From Acutalibacter sp. (GTDB lineage Bacteria > Bacillota > Clostridia > Oscillospirales > Acutalibacteraceae), in contig JAFLRP010000155.1 of the NCBI GenBank assembly GCA_022511515.1, positions 1 through 38,506 on the forward strand: a DNA stretch of 38,506 nucleotides. Direction: 5' to 3'. Positions 23,661 to 31,775 of the stretch are shown here, piece by piece. Below the pieces are notes generated by a model that was not told where the DNA came from, searched no databases, and was given only the letters and a program-made list of their open reading frames with translations. Position 1 is the stretch's first letter. Every line of letters starts with the position of its first letter. The position numbers and the translations under genes were made by a program.

Positions 23661-24704
23661 ATGAATCCCGTTTCGGCGAACCGTGAACGCGGCGTTGATC
23701 TGGCGAAAGCGGCTGCGATCCTCGGCGTTATCATCATTCATACCTGTGCCCCGGGATCTTTTCCCATCGGTTCGCTTGACTGGGTAAGCGCTGTCTTTTG
23801 GAGCAGCATTACCCGGGCCAGTGTGCCGATCTTTTTTCTATGCAGCGGCGTTCTGTTTTTGAATCCGCAGAAGGAACTGCCCATCCGAAAACTGTATTTC
23901 CGCTATATTCTGCGCATCGCAGTGGCCCTGTTCTTTTGGGCTTATGCTTATAAGCTCTACGATCTCCTTGTAGGCGGAACGCTTTCCCTCGGAGCTCTGG
24001 TACAGGCGGCAAAGGAAGTGCTTCTGTTCAAACACGAGTTTCATCTGTACTTTCTGCACATCATTTTGCTGTTTTACGCCATGCTGCCCATTGTGAGGTG
24101 TTTCGTCCTCCATGCCGGACGGGCTGAGCTCCGCTATGCCCTGATCCTGTGGTTCACGGTGGGTATCCTCTACCCCACCTTGCGCCCCTTTTGGCCCTTT
24201 TCTCTGCTGTCGGGAATCCCTTCCCAGTGGCTTTTGAATCAGTGTTATGCCGCCATGGGATACGGCCTGCTCGGATTCTACCTCAAGCGGTACGGCATAT
24301 CCCTCCGCGCCGGCATTCTGTTTGCCATAGCGGGATTCGCTTTCGTGTTCGGCGGAACGATTGGAATGTCCCTTTATACAGGAGCGTTCTATGCCGGCTT
24401 TTTGGAGGGTATGACCGTCGGGCCGGCGCTGCTTGCCGTGGGCGAGTTCGGGATTTTCCTGCACGCTTCCGGGCATCTTCGGGGAAATGGGGCGGTGGCA
24501 ATCTCCCATTTGTCAAAAGCGTCTTTTTGCATTTACCTTGTCCACATATTCGTGTTGAACCTGTTCACCCATTTCGGCATGACGGCACATGCGTTTCTCC
24601 CCGTCTTTTCCATCCCTCTGGTTTCCCTCTGCAATCTGGGAATTTCCCTTTGCGGTTACTTTGTTCTTTCCAAAATCCCGGTGGTGAAGCGCTGGCTGAT
24701 CTGA
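23661..24704 (+). CDS. Acyltransferase-3 family membrane protein
   Basis: A 347-residue integral membrane protein with about ten hydrophobic segments. The family opening is present: RGVDLAKAAAILGVIIIHTC with the conserved His, then SVPIFFLCSGVLFL and, near the end, ISHLSKASFCIYLVHIFVLNL. Such enzymes O-acetylate or succinylate cell-wall glycans, exopolysaccharides or lipids on the membrane. No SGNH domain is fused, unlike OatA. ATG 23661 is chosen with AAAGGGGGG spaced 5 bp. It is probably a single-gene unit: a new promoter and long leader for the ABC exporter begin about 40 bp after its stop. The acceptor cannot be deduced. Confidence 0.88.
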   Translation: MNPVSANRERGVDLAKAAAILGVIIIHTCAPGSFPIGSLDWVSAVFWSSITRASVPIFFLCSGVLFLNPQKELPIRKLYFRYILRIAVALFFWAYAYKLYDLLVGGTLSLGALVQAAKEVLLFKHEFHLYFLHIILLFYAMLPIVRCFVLHAGRAELRYALILWFTVGILYPTLRPFWPFSLLSGIPSQWLLNQCYAAMGYGLLGFYLKRYGISLRAGILFAIAGFAFVFGGTIGMSLYTGAFYAGFLEGMTVGPALLAVGEFGIFLHASGHLRGNGAVAISHLSKASFCIYLVHIFVLNLFTHFGMTAHAFLPVFSIPLVSLCNLGISLCGYFVLSKIPVVKRWLI

Positions 24705-24740
24705 CTGCAGAAGCCGCCTGCGAAGTTTTGTGGGAAGCAG

Positions 24741-24769
24741 TTGACTTTTCCAAATAGAAATGATAACAT
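24741..24769 (+). promoter_or_regulatory. Promoter of the ABC-exporter leader
   Basis: TTGACT (24741-24746), 17-bp spacer, TAACAT (24764-24769) preceded by TGA, an extended -10. Predicted start is near 24776, about 425 nt upstream of the first ABC gene. Confidence 0.55.
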
Positions 24770-24775
24770 GAGAAC

Positions 24776-25201
24776 ACCGTCGTTACCAGCCGAGAGGAAC
24801 CCGTGAAATCCTTTCGGCACTTGAAAATGCAGGAAGACTATGAAGGGCAGCAAAACGGGAAGCAGTTTCGTCAGAAACCGTCCGGAGCTGCGCCTTCAGG
24901 TACAACTCCTGCCTTTCTATCGGCTTGCTTTTTTTACAGTGTACTGTGAAAACCAAGAAGATATTCATTGGGACGGCAGGCTTTTTGAGAAAGAGCCTGC
25001 CGCCCTTTTTCCGCTTACGAAAAGAGGGGGACTTTTCCGGCAGAACGTCCGGTGTTCTGCTGCGGGAATGCTTCTTGGCAAACATGAAATTCACCGCGGG
25101 GGATGCCCCTGCCTTACGAAGAATGCCCTTCGATCTCAGCGGCTGCGGAGGGCACCGGTCAGGCGATACCATCAGATTGTATCGTCTCAAGAGAGGAATT
25201 T
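24776..25201 (+). promoter_or_regulatory. Long leader with probable attenuator upstream of the ABC exporter pair
   Basis: No conventional gene fits this stretch. In order it holds: a small ORF from ATG 24840 with AGGAAG just upstream, whose early residues read MKGSKTGSSFVRNRPELRL and which contains LLPFYRLAFFTVYCENQE; a 10-bp hairpin TTTTTACAGT-GT-ACTGTGAAAA (24931-24952, one T-G pair); a strong terminator (24970-25010); and about 190 nt more before the ABC ribosome site. CCTGCC (24908-24913) could pair with GGCAGG of the terminator stem (24975-24980) as a short antiterminator. Promoter, uORF, terminator and exporter in this order is the usual plan of ribosome-mediated attenuation of drug-efflux and resistance genes. 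The inducer is unknown. Confidence 0.6.
24970..25010 (+). terminator. Terminator inside the ABC-exporter leader
   Basis: GGGACGGCAGGCT (24970-24982) pairs with AGCCTGCCGCCC (24994-25005), one bulged A, then TTTTT (25006-25010). It lies 191 bp before the ABC start codon and 266 bp after the acyltransferase stop. Confidence 0.9.
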
Positions 25202-27022
25202 ATGGAAAAGAAACAGGAAAAACAGAAGAAGTCCAGCATTCTGCGGTTTTATCCCTTTACCCAGGGCTTTCGGAGAAATTTTGTGCTGGCACTGGTGACC
25301 ATCGTCATCTCCGTCATCGCGAGCTACATGACTCCGCAGGTCATCCGCGTGACGGTGGACTCGGTCATCAACGACAATCCCTTTAACCTGCCGGATTTTC
25401 TGGTGGGTTGGATCAACGCCATCGGCGGCCGGGAAATGCTGCGCACCCATATTGTCATCTGCGCGGCGATTTCCCTCTTGTTCGCTGTGATCGCGGGCCT
25501 GTCCAACTATGCCTACCGCATGAACCTTGCCAGAGCCTGCGAGGGCACGGTGGCCAGAATCCGCAACACCTTGTTTGACCACATTCAAAAACTGCCCTAT
25601 GCCTGGCACAATTCTCACCAGACCGGCGACATCATTCAGCGCTGCACCAACGATCTGGACCTGATCCGCAATTTTGTGAACGCCCAGCTCATGGGCTGTA
25701 TCCGCGTGCTGCTGCTGATGGTGGTATCCATGGTACTCATGTTCTCCATGAACGCCCGGCTGTCTTTGATCGTGCTGTGCTTTATTCCCCTTTCCGTCGG
25801 CGCTTCTCTGGTGTTTTTCATCATTCAGGGCAAGCGGTTTGAGAAAGCGGACGAAACGGAGGGCGAGCTGACCGCCATGGTCCAGGAAAATCTGACCGGC
25901 GTCCGGGTGGTCAGGGCTTTCGGCAGAGAGCGGTTTGAAATCGACCGATTCAACAAGAAAAACCGGGAATATACCGACTACTGGGCAAGACTGGGCCAAA
26001 TCATGGGCATCAACTGGGGTCTGGGCGATTTCCTCGCCGGACTTCAGGTGCTGGTGGTGCTGGTTGCCGGCGTGTTCTTCGTGGAGAACGGCAGCCTGAC
26101 CGAAGGCGAATACCTGGCCTTTACCGCCTACAATTCCATGCTGGTGTGGCCCACCAGAAGCTTGGGCCGTCTGCTGGGCGAACTGTCCAAGACCTCCATC
26201 AGCGCCACCCGTCTGTTTGACATTCTGGACGCGGAGGAGGAGCAGGACTGCCTCGATCCGCAGGAGCCCGATATCCGCGGCGACATCGTGTTCGACCACG
26301 TGAGCTTTCACTATCCCGACAGCAGCACCGGCGTGCTGGACGATGTGTCCTTTACCATCAAGGCCGGCACGACCTTCGGCATTTTGGGGGCCACAGGCAG
26401 CGGCAAGTCCACTTTGATGTATTTGCTGGACCGGCTCTATGACCTGCCGGAGGGAGACGGCACCATCACCGTGGACGGCGTGGACATTCGGAACATCAAG
26501 CGCTCTCATTTGCGGAAGAATATCGGCATCGTGCTGCAGGAGCCCTTCCTGTTCTCCAAGACGTTCCGGGAGAGCATCGCCGACGGCGCCAACAAGGAAG
26601 ACATCGAAACGGTCCGGCATTATGCCAGACTCGCGGTGATCGACGACGCTATCGAAAACTTCGCCCAGGGCTATGAAACGCCCATCGGCGAGCGGGGCGT
26701 GACCATTTCCGGCGGGCAGAAACAGCGTGTGGCCATTGCCAGAATGCTCATGCAGGACACGCCCATCAAAGTGTTTGACGACTCTCTGTCGGCGGTGGAC
26801 ATGGAGACCGACGCAAAGATCCGGCACTCCATTCAGGAAAACGTCCACGGCACCACGATTTTGATCGCCCACCGCATCACCACCCTGATGAACGCCGACC
26901 AGATCATCGTGCTGGACCGGGGCAAGGTCGTCCAGATGGGCACCCATCAGGAGCTGGTGGAGCAGGACGGCATCTACAAACGCATTTTTGATATCCAGAG
27001 TGGTAAGGAAGAAGCGATATAA
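25202..27022 (+). CDS. ABC exporter subunit 1 (degenerate-site half-transporter)
   Basis: A 606-residue half-transporter: six membrane helices (about residues 20-330) then a nucleotide-binding domain. Walker A is GATGSGKST (about 396-404), the signature is ISGGQKQR (502-509), and Walker B is KVFDD with Asp527 where the catalytic Glu is expected; the H-loop IAHR is intact. A D-for-E change with the phrase FDDSLSAVD is characteristic of one subunit of heterodimeric exporters such as BmrCD or TM287/288. The start is ATG 25202 with GAGAGGAA a few bases upstream; the frame is open further upstream without a better site. The partner follows 39 bp downstream. It likely exports drugs, peptides or lipids; the substrate is unknown. 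Confidence 0.93.
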   Translation: MEKKQEKQKKSSILRFYPFTQGFRRNFVLALVTIVISVIASYMTPQVIRVTVDSVINDNPFNLPDFLVGWINAIGGREMLRTHIVICAAISLLFAVIAGLSNYAYRMNLARACEGTVARIRNTLFDHIQKLPYAWHNSHQTGDIIQRCTNDLDLIRNFVNAQLMGCIRVLLLMVVSMVLMFSMNARLSLIVLCFIPLSVGASLVFFIIQGKRFEKADETEGELTAMVQENLTGVRVVRAFGRERFEIDRFNKKNREYTDYWARLGQIMGINWGLGDFLAGLQVLVVLVAGVFFVENGSLTEGEYLAFTAYNSMLVWPTRSLGRLLGELSKTSISATRLFDILDAEEEQDCLDPQEPDIRGDIVFDHVSFHYPDSSTGVLDDVSFTIKAGTTFGILGATGSGKSTLMYLLDRLYDLPEGDGTITVDGVDIRNIKRSHLRKNIGIVLQEPFLFSKTFRESIADGANKEDIETVRHYARLAVIDDAIENFAQGYETPIGERGVTISGGQKQRVAIARMLMQDTPIKVFDDSLSAVDMETDAKIRHSIQENVHGTTILIAHRITTLMNADQIIVLDRGKVVQMGTHQELVEQDGIYKRIFDIQSGKEEAI

Positions 27023-27061
27023 GCCGTGTTTCGCGATGCTTTGACATAATATGGAGGAACT

Positions 27062-28894
27062 ATGGATAATTCTACACAAGAAACAAAAAAGGACGCTATT
27101 TCTTCCCTGAAAGTCTGGGGGAAGATGCTGCCCTTTTTGAAGCCCTACAAAAAGAGAATGGTGCTGCTGGTCGCCACCATGGCGATCTCAGCCGCCATCG
27201 ATATCTGCTACACCCTGATGACCGGCTACGCGGTGGACAATTTCATCACGCCCCGAAGCCACGAGGGGCTTTTGCCCTTTGGTCTCTTGTACCTGCTTTT
27301 GGTGCTGATCGTCACGGTGTCCACCATGTTCATGGGGCGCACCGGCATCGGCATCGAAGTACGGATGAACCGGGATATGCGGGAAAAGCTGTTCACCCAT
27401 TTGCAGACCTTGAGCTTTTCCTACTATAACCAAACTCCTGTGGGCACCATTATGGCCCGGGTCATGAGCGACACCAGCCGCATCAGCAGCGCGCTGGCGT
27501 GGAGCTTGGTAGACGTGTTCTACAGCGGCATTTACGTCCTCGGCTGTATGGGGGTCATGCTGGCCCTGAACTGGAAGCTGGCCCTGCTGGTCATTGTGGT
27601 CGTTCCCTTCATCGTGCTTTTGACGCTGTTTTTCCAAAAGCGCATTTTGGACGTGAACCGGCAGGTGAGAAAGGTCAACGCTGAAATCACCCGCCACTAC
27701 AACGAGGGCATTTCCGGGGCAAAGACCTCGAAAACCCTTGTCATTGAGGACAAGAACACCGAGAAATTTCAGGAAGTCACCGGGCGCATGAGGAGCACCA
27801 CCATCCGCTCCGTCATGCTCAGCGCTGTGTACGTGCCCCTGATCGGGCTTTTGACCGCGCTGGCGGTCAGCTTTGTCATCACCGGCGGCGGCACCATGGT
27901 GTTGGGAGATTTTATCACCATCGGCGAGCTGACAATCTTCGTGAACTATGCTCTGGTCATTGCCGACCCGGTGCAGAACCTGGCCGGAACGATTTCCGAA
28001 TTTATTTCCACGCAGGCAAACATCGAGCGCGTCACCGCCCTGATGGAGCTGCAGCCTGAAATCACCGATACCCCCGAAGTGATCGAAAAATACGGCACTT
28101 CTTTGGAGCCTAAGCGGGAAAACTGGGAAAAGCTGGAGGGCGCCATCACCTTTGAGGACGTGACCTTTATGTACCCGGACGGCACGGAAAACGTGCTGGA
28201 GCATTTCAATCTGGAAGTGCCTGCGGGCATGACGGTAGCCATCGTCGGCGAGACGGGCGCGGGAAAATCCACGCTGGTGAATCTGGCGTGCCGGTTCTTT
28301 GAACCCACCGGCGGCAGGGTGCTGGTGGACGGCAGAGATTATAAAGAGCGCAGCATGCTGTGGCTGCACAGCAACATCGGCTACGTGCTGCAAACGCCCC
28401 ACCTGTTCTCCGGCTCGGTAAAAGAAAATATCCGCTACGGCAGACTGGACGCCACCGACGAGGAAATTATAGCGGCTGCCAAGCTGGTCAACGCCCACGA
28501 TTTCATCATGCGCATGGAAAAGGGCTACGACAGCGATGTTGGCGAGGGCGGCGGGCAGCTTTCCACCGGGGAAAAGCAATTGGTTTCTTTCGCCCGGGCG
28601 GTGCTGGCGGACCCGAAGATCTTTGTGCTGGACGAGGCCACCGCCTCCATCGATACGGAGACGGAAGCATTGATTCAGGAGGCCATCTCTACCCTTTTGA
28701 CCGGCCGCACGTCCTTCCTCATTGCCCACCGGCTGTCCACCATTCGCAAGGCGGATATGATTTTAGTGGTGCGGGGCGGTAAGATTATCGAGCGCGGCAC
28801 CCATAAGGAGCTGATGGCCCAGGGCGGTTACTACGCCGACCTGTACAACAAGCAGTTCGAGACCGACGCCGCCGAAACGGTGTTCCGGCAGTAA
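27062..28894 (+). CDS. ABC exporter subunit 2 (catalytic half-transporter)
   Basis: A 610-residue partner with the same plan. Walker A is GETGAGKST (about 396-404), Walker B is FVLDE with catalytic Glu525, and the H-loop is IAHR. The signature reads LSTGEKQL (about 500-507) rather than LSGGQ, so this signature belongs to the degenerate composite site formed with subunit 1, while subunit 1's canonical ISGGQ completes the active site with this subunit's Glu. This complementary asymmetry strongly supports an obligate heterodimer. A GGAGGA site precedes ATG 27062. A terminator hairpin follows at 29015-29054. Confidence 0.93.
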   Translation: MDNSTQETKKDAISSLKVWGKMLPFLKPYKKRMVLLVATMAISAAIDICYTLMTGYAVDNFITPRSHEGLLPFGLLYLLLVLIVTVSTMFMGRTGIGIEVRMNRDMREKLFTHLQTLSFSYYNQTPVGTIMARVMSDTSRISSALAWSLVDVFYSGIYVLGCMGVMLALNWKLALLVIVVVPFIVLLTLFFQKRILDVNRQVRKVNAEITRHYNEGISGAKTSKTLVIEDKNTEKFQEVTGRMRSTTIRSVMLSAVYVPLIGLLTALAVSFVITGGGTMVLGDFITIGELTIFVNYALVIADPVQNLAGTISEFISTQANIERVTALMELQPEITDTPEVIEKYGTSLEPKRENWEKLEGAITFEDVTFMYPDGTENVLEHFNLEVPAGMTVAIVGETGAGKSTLVNLACRFFEPTGGRVLVDGRDYKERSMLWLHSNIGYVLQTPHLFSGSVKENIRYGRLDATDEEIIAAAKLVNAHDFIMRMEKGYDSDVGEGGGQLSTGEKQLVSFARAVLADPKIFVLDEATASIDTETEALIQEAISTLLTGRTSFLIAHRLSTIRKADMILVVRGGKIIERGTHKELMAQGGYYADLYNKQFETDAAETVFRQ

Positions 28895-29014
28895 TGTCAG
28901 GACAAAAAGGCTGCTTTTCAAGAGCTTTTCTTACCCTGCCTTTCCCTGCGGTGCTATCCTGGTTGCAGGCTTTTTCGGCAATTTGAGAAGTGAGGCTGAG
29001 CAAAGAATAAAAAT

Positions 29015-29054
29015 ACCGTCCTGTGCTTATATATGGCACGGGACGGTGTTTTTT
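29015..29054 (+). terminator. Terminator directly abutting the deacetylase start codon
   Basis: ACCGTCCTGTGC (29015-29026) pairs over 12 bp (one T-G) with GCACGGGACGGT (29036-29047), then G and six T (29049-29054). The ATG of the next gene is the very next triplet (29055). Confidence 0.88.
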
Positions 29055-29945
29055 ATGGGAAAATGGGGATTTTATCGGATCATCAAGGTCAACTGGCGGC
29101 TGATGTGCGCCGTCACCTTAGGTGCGGCAGTGCTCTTTACGGCGCTTTTTACGGTCAATGCAGCCACCATAGAGCAGAGAACGGAAGAACCCGGGGTTAA
29201 AATCCCTATCGTGATGTATCATTCCGTTTTGAAAGACAAAGCTTATCACGGGAAATACGTGATCTCCCCCGATGAGCTGGAAAGCGATATTTTATACTTG
29301 AAAGAGCACGGATATACCACGATTCTTCCGCAGGACTTGATCGCCTACACCGAGGGAGAAGCATTGCCGGAAAAACCCATCCTTCTCACCTTTGATGACG
29401 GATACTACAACAATTATCTTTACGCCTTTGAGCTGGCGAAAGAGCACCGGTGCAAGTTCCTCATTTCCCCCATTGGATATTTTTCCGATTTTTACACCGA
29501 AAGCGGCGAGCACAACGGCTACTACACCCACTGTACTTGGACGCACTTGAAGGAAATGACGGATTCCGGTCTTGTGAAGGTGGGAAATCACAGCTACAAC
29601 CTGCACAAAAGCAGCGGAAAATATGTGGGGGTGCGAAAAGCTGCCGGGGAGACGGAGGAGCAGTACCGGGCCCGTCTCACAAAGGATTTGGAACAGGCCC
29701 AAACCGCTATCAAAGACGGCATTGGCGCGGAAGCGGAAACCTTTGTCTATCCCTTTGGCGAGGCAAGCAAGACTACGCCGAAAATTTTGAAAGAGATGGG
29801 CTTTTCCGTCACCATGACCTGTGAGGAAACCGTCAGCAGCATTACCCGGGACCCGGAAACCCTCTATGGATTGGGGCGGTATCTGCGCCCCTCGGGTATG
29901 AGTTCCCGGGAATTTTTCGAGAAACGCATGAAGCTGCCGGAATGA
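29055..29945 (+). CDS. Membrane-anchored or secreted polysaccharide deacetylase
   Basis: A 296-residue NodB-homology (carbohydrate esterase 4) protein. The N-terminus has a signal anchor (about residues 13-35). The catalytic domain begins VKIPIVMYHSVL, with motif 1 LLTFDDGYYNN, motif 2 VGNHSYNLH (metal-binding His residues) and motif 3 near TFVYPFGEASKTTPK. It would remove N-acetyl groups from peptidoglycan or a secreted polysaccharide outside the cell. The start is uncertain: ATG 29055 follows a terminator T-tract with no clear ribosome site, apart from GGGACGG inside the hairpin. An in-frame TTG at 28983 would place the hairpin within the coding region and is unlikely. The next gene starts 13 bp after the stop. 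Confidence 0.88.
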   Translation: MGKWGFYRIIKVNWRLMCAVTLGAAVLFTALFTVNAATIEQRTEEPGVKIPIVMYHSVLKDKAYHGKYVISPDELESDILYLKEHGYTTILPQDLIAYTEGEALPEKPILLTFDDGYYNNYLYAFELAKEHRCKFLISPIGYFSDFYTESGEHNGYYTHCTWTHLKEMTDSGLVKVGNHSYNLHKSSGKYVGVRKAAGETEEQYRARLTKDLEQAQTAIKDGIGAEAETFVYPFGEASKTTPKILKEMGFSVTMTCEETVSSITRDPETLYGLGRYLRPSGMSSREFFEKRMKLPE

Positions 29946-29957
29946 GGGGGAAGAAAC

Positions 29958-31235
29958 ATGCTGGAAGCGCTGAGGGATGCTTTATGGGGCTGGCACGTCC
30001 TGCTGTTGATTTTGGCGGCGGGCGTGTATTTTTCCTGCGCCGGGAGGTTTTTTCAGATTCGGCGGGTCAGAACCTGGATGAAAGCGGCGGTGGGAAACGA
30101 AAAACAGAAGAAAAGCAGGGGGGAGATCACCCGGTTTCAAGCGTTGACGGCGGCGCTGGCGGGATCCATCGGAACAGGAAACATCGTGGGCGTGGCGGCG
30201 GCCATCACAGTGGGAGGTCCGGGAGCAATCTTCTGGATGTGGATCTCTTCTGTTTTCGGCATGATGACCGTTTTCGCGGAAAATCTCCTTGCCGCCAAAC
30301 ATCGGAGCGCTCCCGGCGCTCTGGGCTACATAGAAAGCATTCAAAAATGGGGCAGGCCGCTGGCTGTCTTTTATGCCGCCGGATGCTGCCTCTCCTCTTT
30401 CGGCATGGGAAATATGGCCCAGACAAACGCCTGCGCGGCTTCGCTGGAGAGCTTCGGGCTGCCGGCGGGCATGACCGGAATTCTGCTGGCGGGTTTGGTC
30501 TTTTTTGTGGCACGGGGCGGATTGCAATTCGCCGTGAAAATCACCGAGCGGCTGGTGCCCCTGATGACTTTGCTGTTTTTCGGAGCATCCCTCGGGGTGC
30601 TGTGGGTCTTTCGGGAAAATCTGCCCAGAGCTTTTCAGAGCATTTTTGAAAGCGCTTTTTCTTTCCGTGCAGGGGCGGGCGGCACGGCCGGGGCGCTGCT
30701 GGCGCTGAAAACCGGAGTTTCCCGGGGGGTGTTTACCAACGAAGCGGGGTTGGGCAGTTCCGCCTTTGCCTATGACAAGGTAACGGACCGCACGCCTGTG
30801 GAATTGGGTTGTATGGGGATTTTTCAGGTTTTCGTGGACACCATCGTCATGTGTACGGTAACGGGACTTTGTATCCTCTGCTGCCGCTCCCCCATGCTGG
30901 AGGGGGCAAGGCTCACCTTTTTTGCCTACGAATCCGCTTTGGGGCAGGCGGGGAGTTGGGCGGTGTCCCTCTGCACGGCGCTGTTCGCTGCGGCCACGGT
31001 GATCGCCTGGTGCTGCTACGGGCGTGAGGGACTATTCTACCTGACTAAGGGAAAGGGGAAAACTTTCTTTGCCCTGGCGTCTGCCTTAGCGGCCTTTTCG
31101 GGCTGTGTGCTGCCGCTCTCGGCCGTGTTCCAGTTGGGCGACGCTTTTAATGGGCTGATGGCGGTGCCCAATATTTTGGCGCTGTTTTGGTGCAGAAAAG
31201 AGGTCCGGCGGGAGCTTCAAAGGGAGAGGTCTTGA
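29958..31235 (+). CDS. Amino acid carrier protein (AGCS, alanine/glycine:Na+ symporter)
   Basis: A 425-residue transporter with about ten membrane segments. AGCS family marks are GSIGTGNIVGVAAAI (residues about 70-85), GGPGAIFWMW and SRGVFTNEAGLGSSAFA. It would import alanine or glycine with sodium. A GAGGGGGAAG ribosome site lies in the intergenic 12 bp, so it is co-transcribed with the deacetylase. It is slightly shorter than the usual 450-480 residues of the family, with a short cytosolic tail, but no motif is missing. A dispersed structured repeat begins 54 bp after the stop; no T-rich terminator is visible. Confidence 0.93.
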   Translation: MLEALRDALWGWHVLLLILAAGVYFSCAGRFFQIRRVRTWMKAAVGNEKQKKSRGEITRFQALTAALAGSIGTGNIVGVAAAITVGGPGAIFWMWISSVFGMMTVFAENLLAAKHRSAPGALGYIESIQKWGRPLAVFYAAGCCLSSFGMGNMAQTNACAASLESFGLPAGMTGILLAGLVFFVARGGLQFAVKITERLVPLMTLLFFGASLGVLWVFRENLPRAFQSIFESAFSFRAGAGGTAGALLALKTGVSRGVFTNEAGLGSSAFAYDKVTDRTPVELGCMGIFQVFVDTIVMCTVTGLCILCCRSPMLEGARLTFFAYESALGQAGSWAVSLCTALFAAATVIAWCCYGREGLFYLTKGKGKTFFALASALAAFSGCVLPLSAVFQLGDAFNGLMAVPNILALFWCRKEVRRELQRERS

Positions 31236-31282
31236 AACTTCACATAAAATTTGCAAAATAGCTGGAATTTCCTCGCTGTTTA

Positions 31283-31291
31283 TGATACAAT
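31283..31291 (+). promoter_or_regulatory. Candidate extended -10 promoter of darA-holB
   Basis: TGATACAAT (TGN plus TACAAT at 31286-31291); no strong -35. It overlaps the left edge of the structured repeat, so a transcript from here would carry the core of the repeat in its 5' leader. Confidence 0.35.
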
Positions 31292-31390
31292 AATCGCAGA
31301 GCAATCATTCGATTTCTCTGCGATTATCGCGGAGAAACCCTGAACTGCGAAACAGTTCTCTTTTGCTCCGCAAAAGCACCGGGTTTCTCC
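31289..31390. repeat. Structured dispersed repeat, copy 2 (inverted relative to copy 1)
   Basis: The 60-bp core is 31331-31390. Its outer stem is GGAGAAACCC (31331-31340) with GGGTTTCTCC (31381-31390), 10 of 10 paired. Inside are GAACTG-CGAAA-CAGTTC (31342-31358) and CTTTTGC-TCC-GCAAAAG (31360-31376). Hairpin 3 is AATAATCGC-AGA-GCAATCATT (31289-31309). Read on the minus strand, it aligns with the copy at 22685-22778 without gaps over the core. Compensatory changes occur in the second hairpin (two base pairs) and at the outer pair of hairpin 3. The 21-bp gap between core and hairpin 3 (9 bp in copy 1) can form a further stem, TTTCTCTGCGA-TTA-TCGCGGAGAAA (31313-31337), competing with the outer stem. 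Confidence 0.88.
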
Positions 31391-31451
31391 TATAGTAACA
31401 GGAAATCCGTACGGGTGCATGAAAAGCACCCGGAAAGGCATGGTATGTTTT

Positions 31452-31775
31452 ATGAAATTGATTCTTGCAATTGTGAGCAATGACGACAGCGGCGCGGTAT
31501 CTTCTGCGCTGACCCGTGAAGGTTATTCCGTAACAAAGCTGGCCACCACCGGCGGTTTTTTGATGGCGGGCAACACCACCTTTATCTCCGGCGTGGACGA
31601 CGATAAGGTGGACGATGTGATCGGATTGATTTCCAAATACAGCAGCCGCCGGACGCAAATCGTGCCCAGCAGCTCCACCATGGACGTAGGGATGTATTCC
31701 TCTTTCCCGGTGGAAGTCACCGTGGGCGGGTCCACCATCTTCGTGCTGAATGTGGACCGCTTTGAGAAGGTCTGA
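31452..31775 (+). CDS. darA: Cyclic-di-AMP receptor DarA/PstA (YaaQ, DUF970)
   Basis: A 107-residue PII-like protein, the normal family size. It begins MKLILAIVSNDDSGAVSSAL, with TREGYSVTKLATTGGFLMAGNTTFISGVDD, the T-loop region and final strand typical of the family. PstA/DarA trimers bind c-di-AMP; downstream partners are not established. ATG 31452 is chosen because families begin at this point; AAAGG lies 13 bp upstream. An ATG at 31440 is in frame but too close to the site. The TGA overlaps the ATG of holB (TGATG), so the genes are translationally coupled, as in the Bacillus yaaQ-yaaR-holB cluster, here without yaaR. Confidence 0.92.
   Translation: MKLILAIVSNDDSGAVSSALTREGYSVTKLATTGGFLMAGNTTFISGVDDDKVDDVIGLISKYSSRRTQIVPSSSTMDVGMYSSFPVEVTVGGSTIFVLNVDRFEKV

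Noticed and set aside
24840-25298. 152-residue protein gene before the ABC exporter
   Set aside because: It runs through a strong terminator and overlaps the ABC gene out of frame; only its first part is plausible, as a leader peptide.
25187-27079. 630-residue minus-strand frame opposite ABC subunit 1
   Set aside because: Shadow frame; the plus strand has all ABC transporter motifs.
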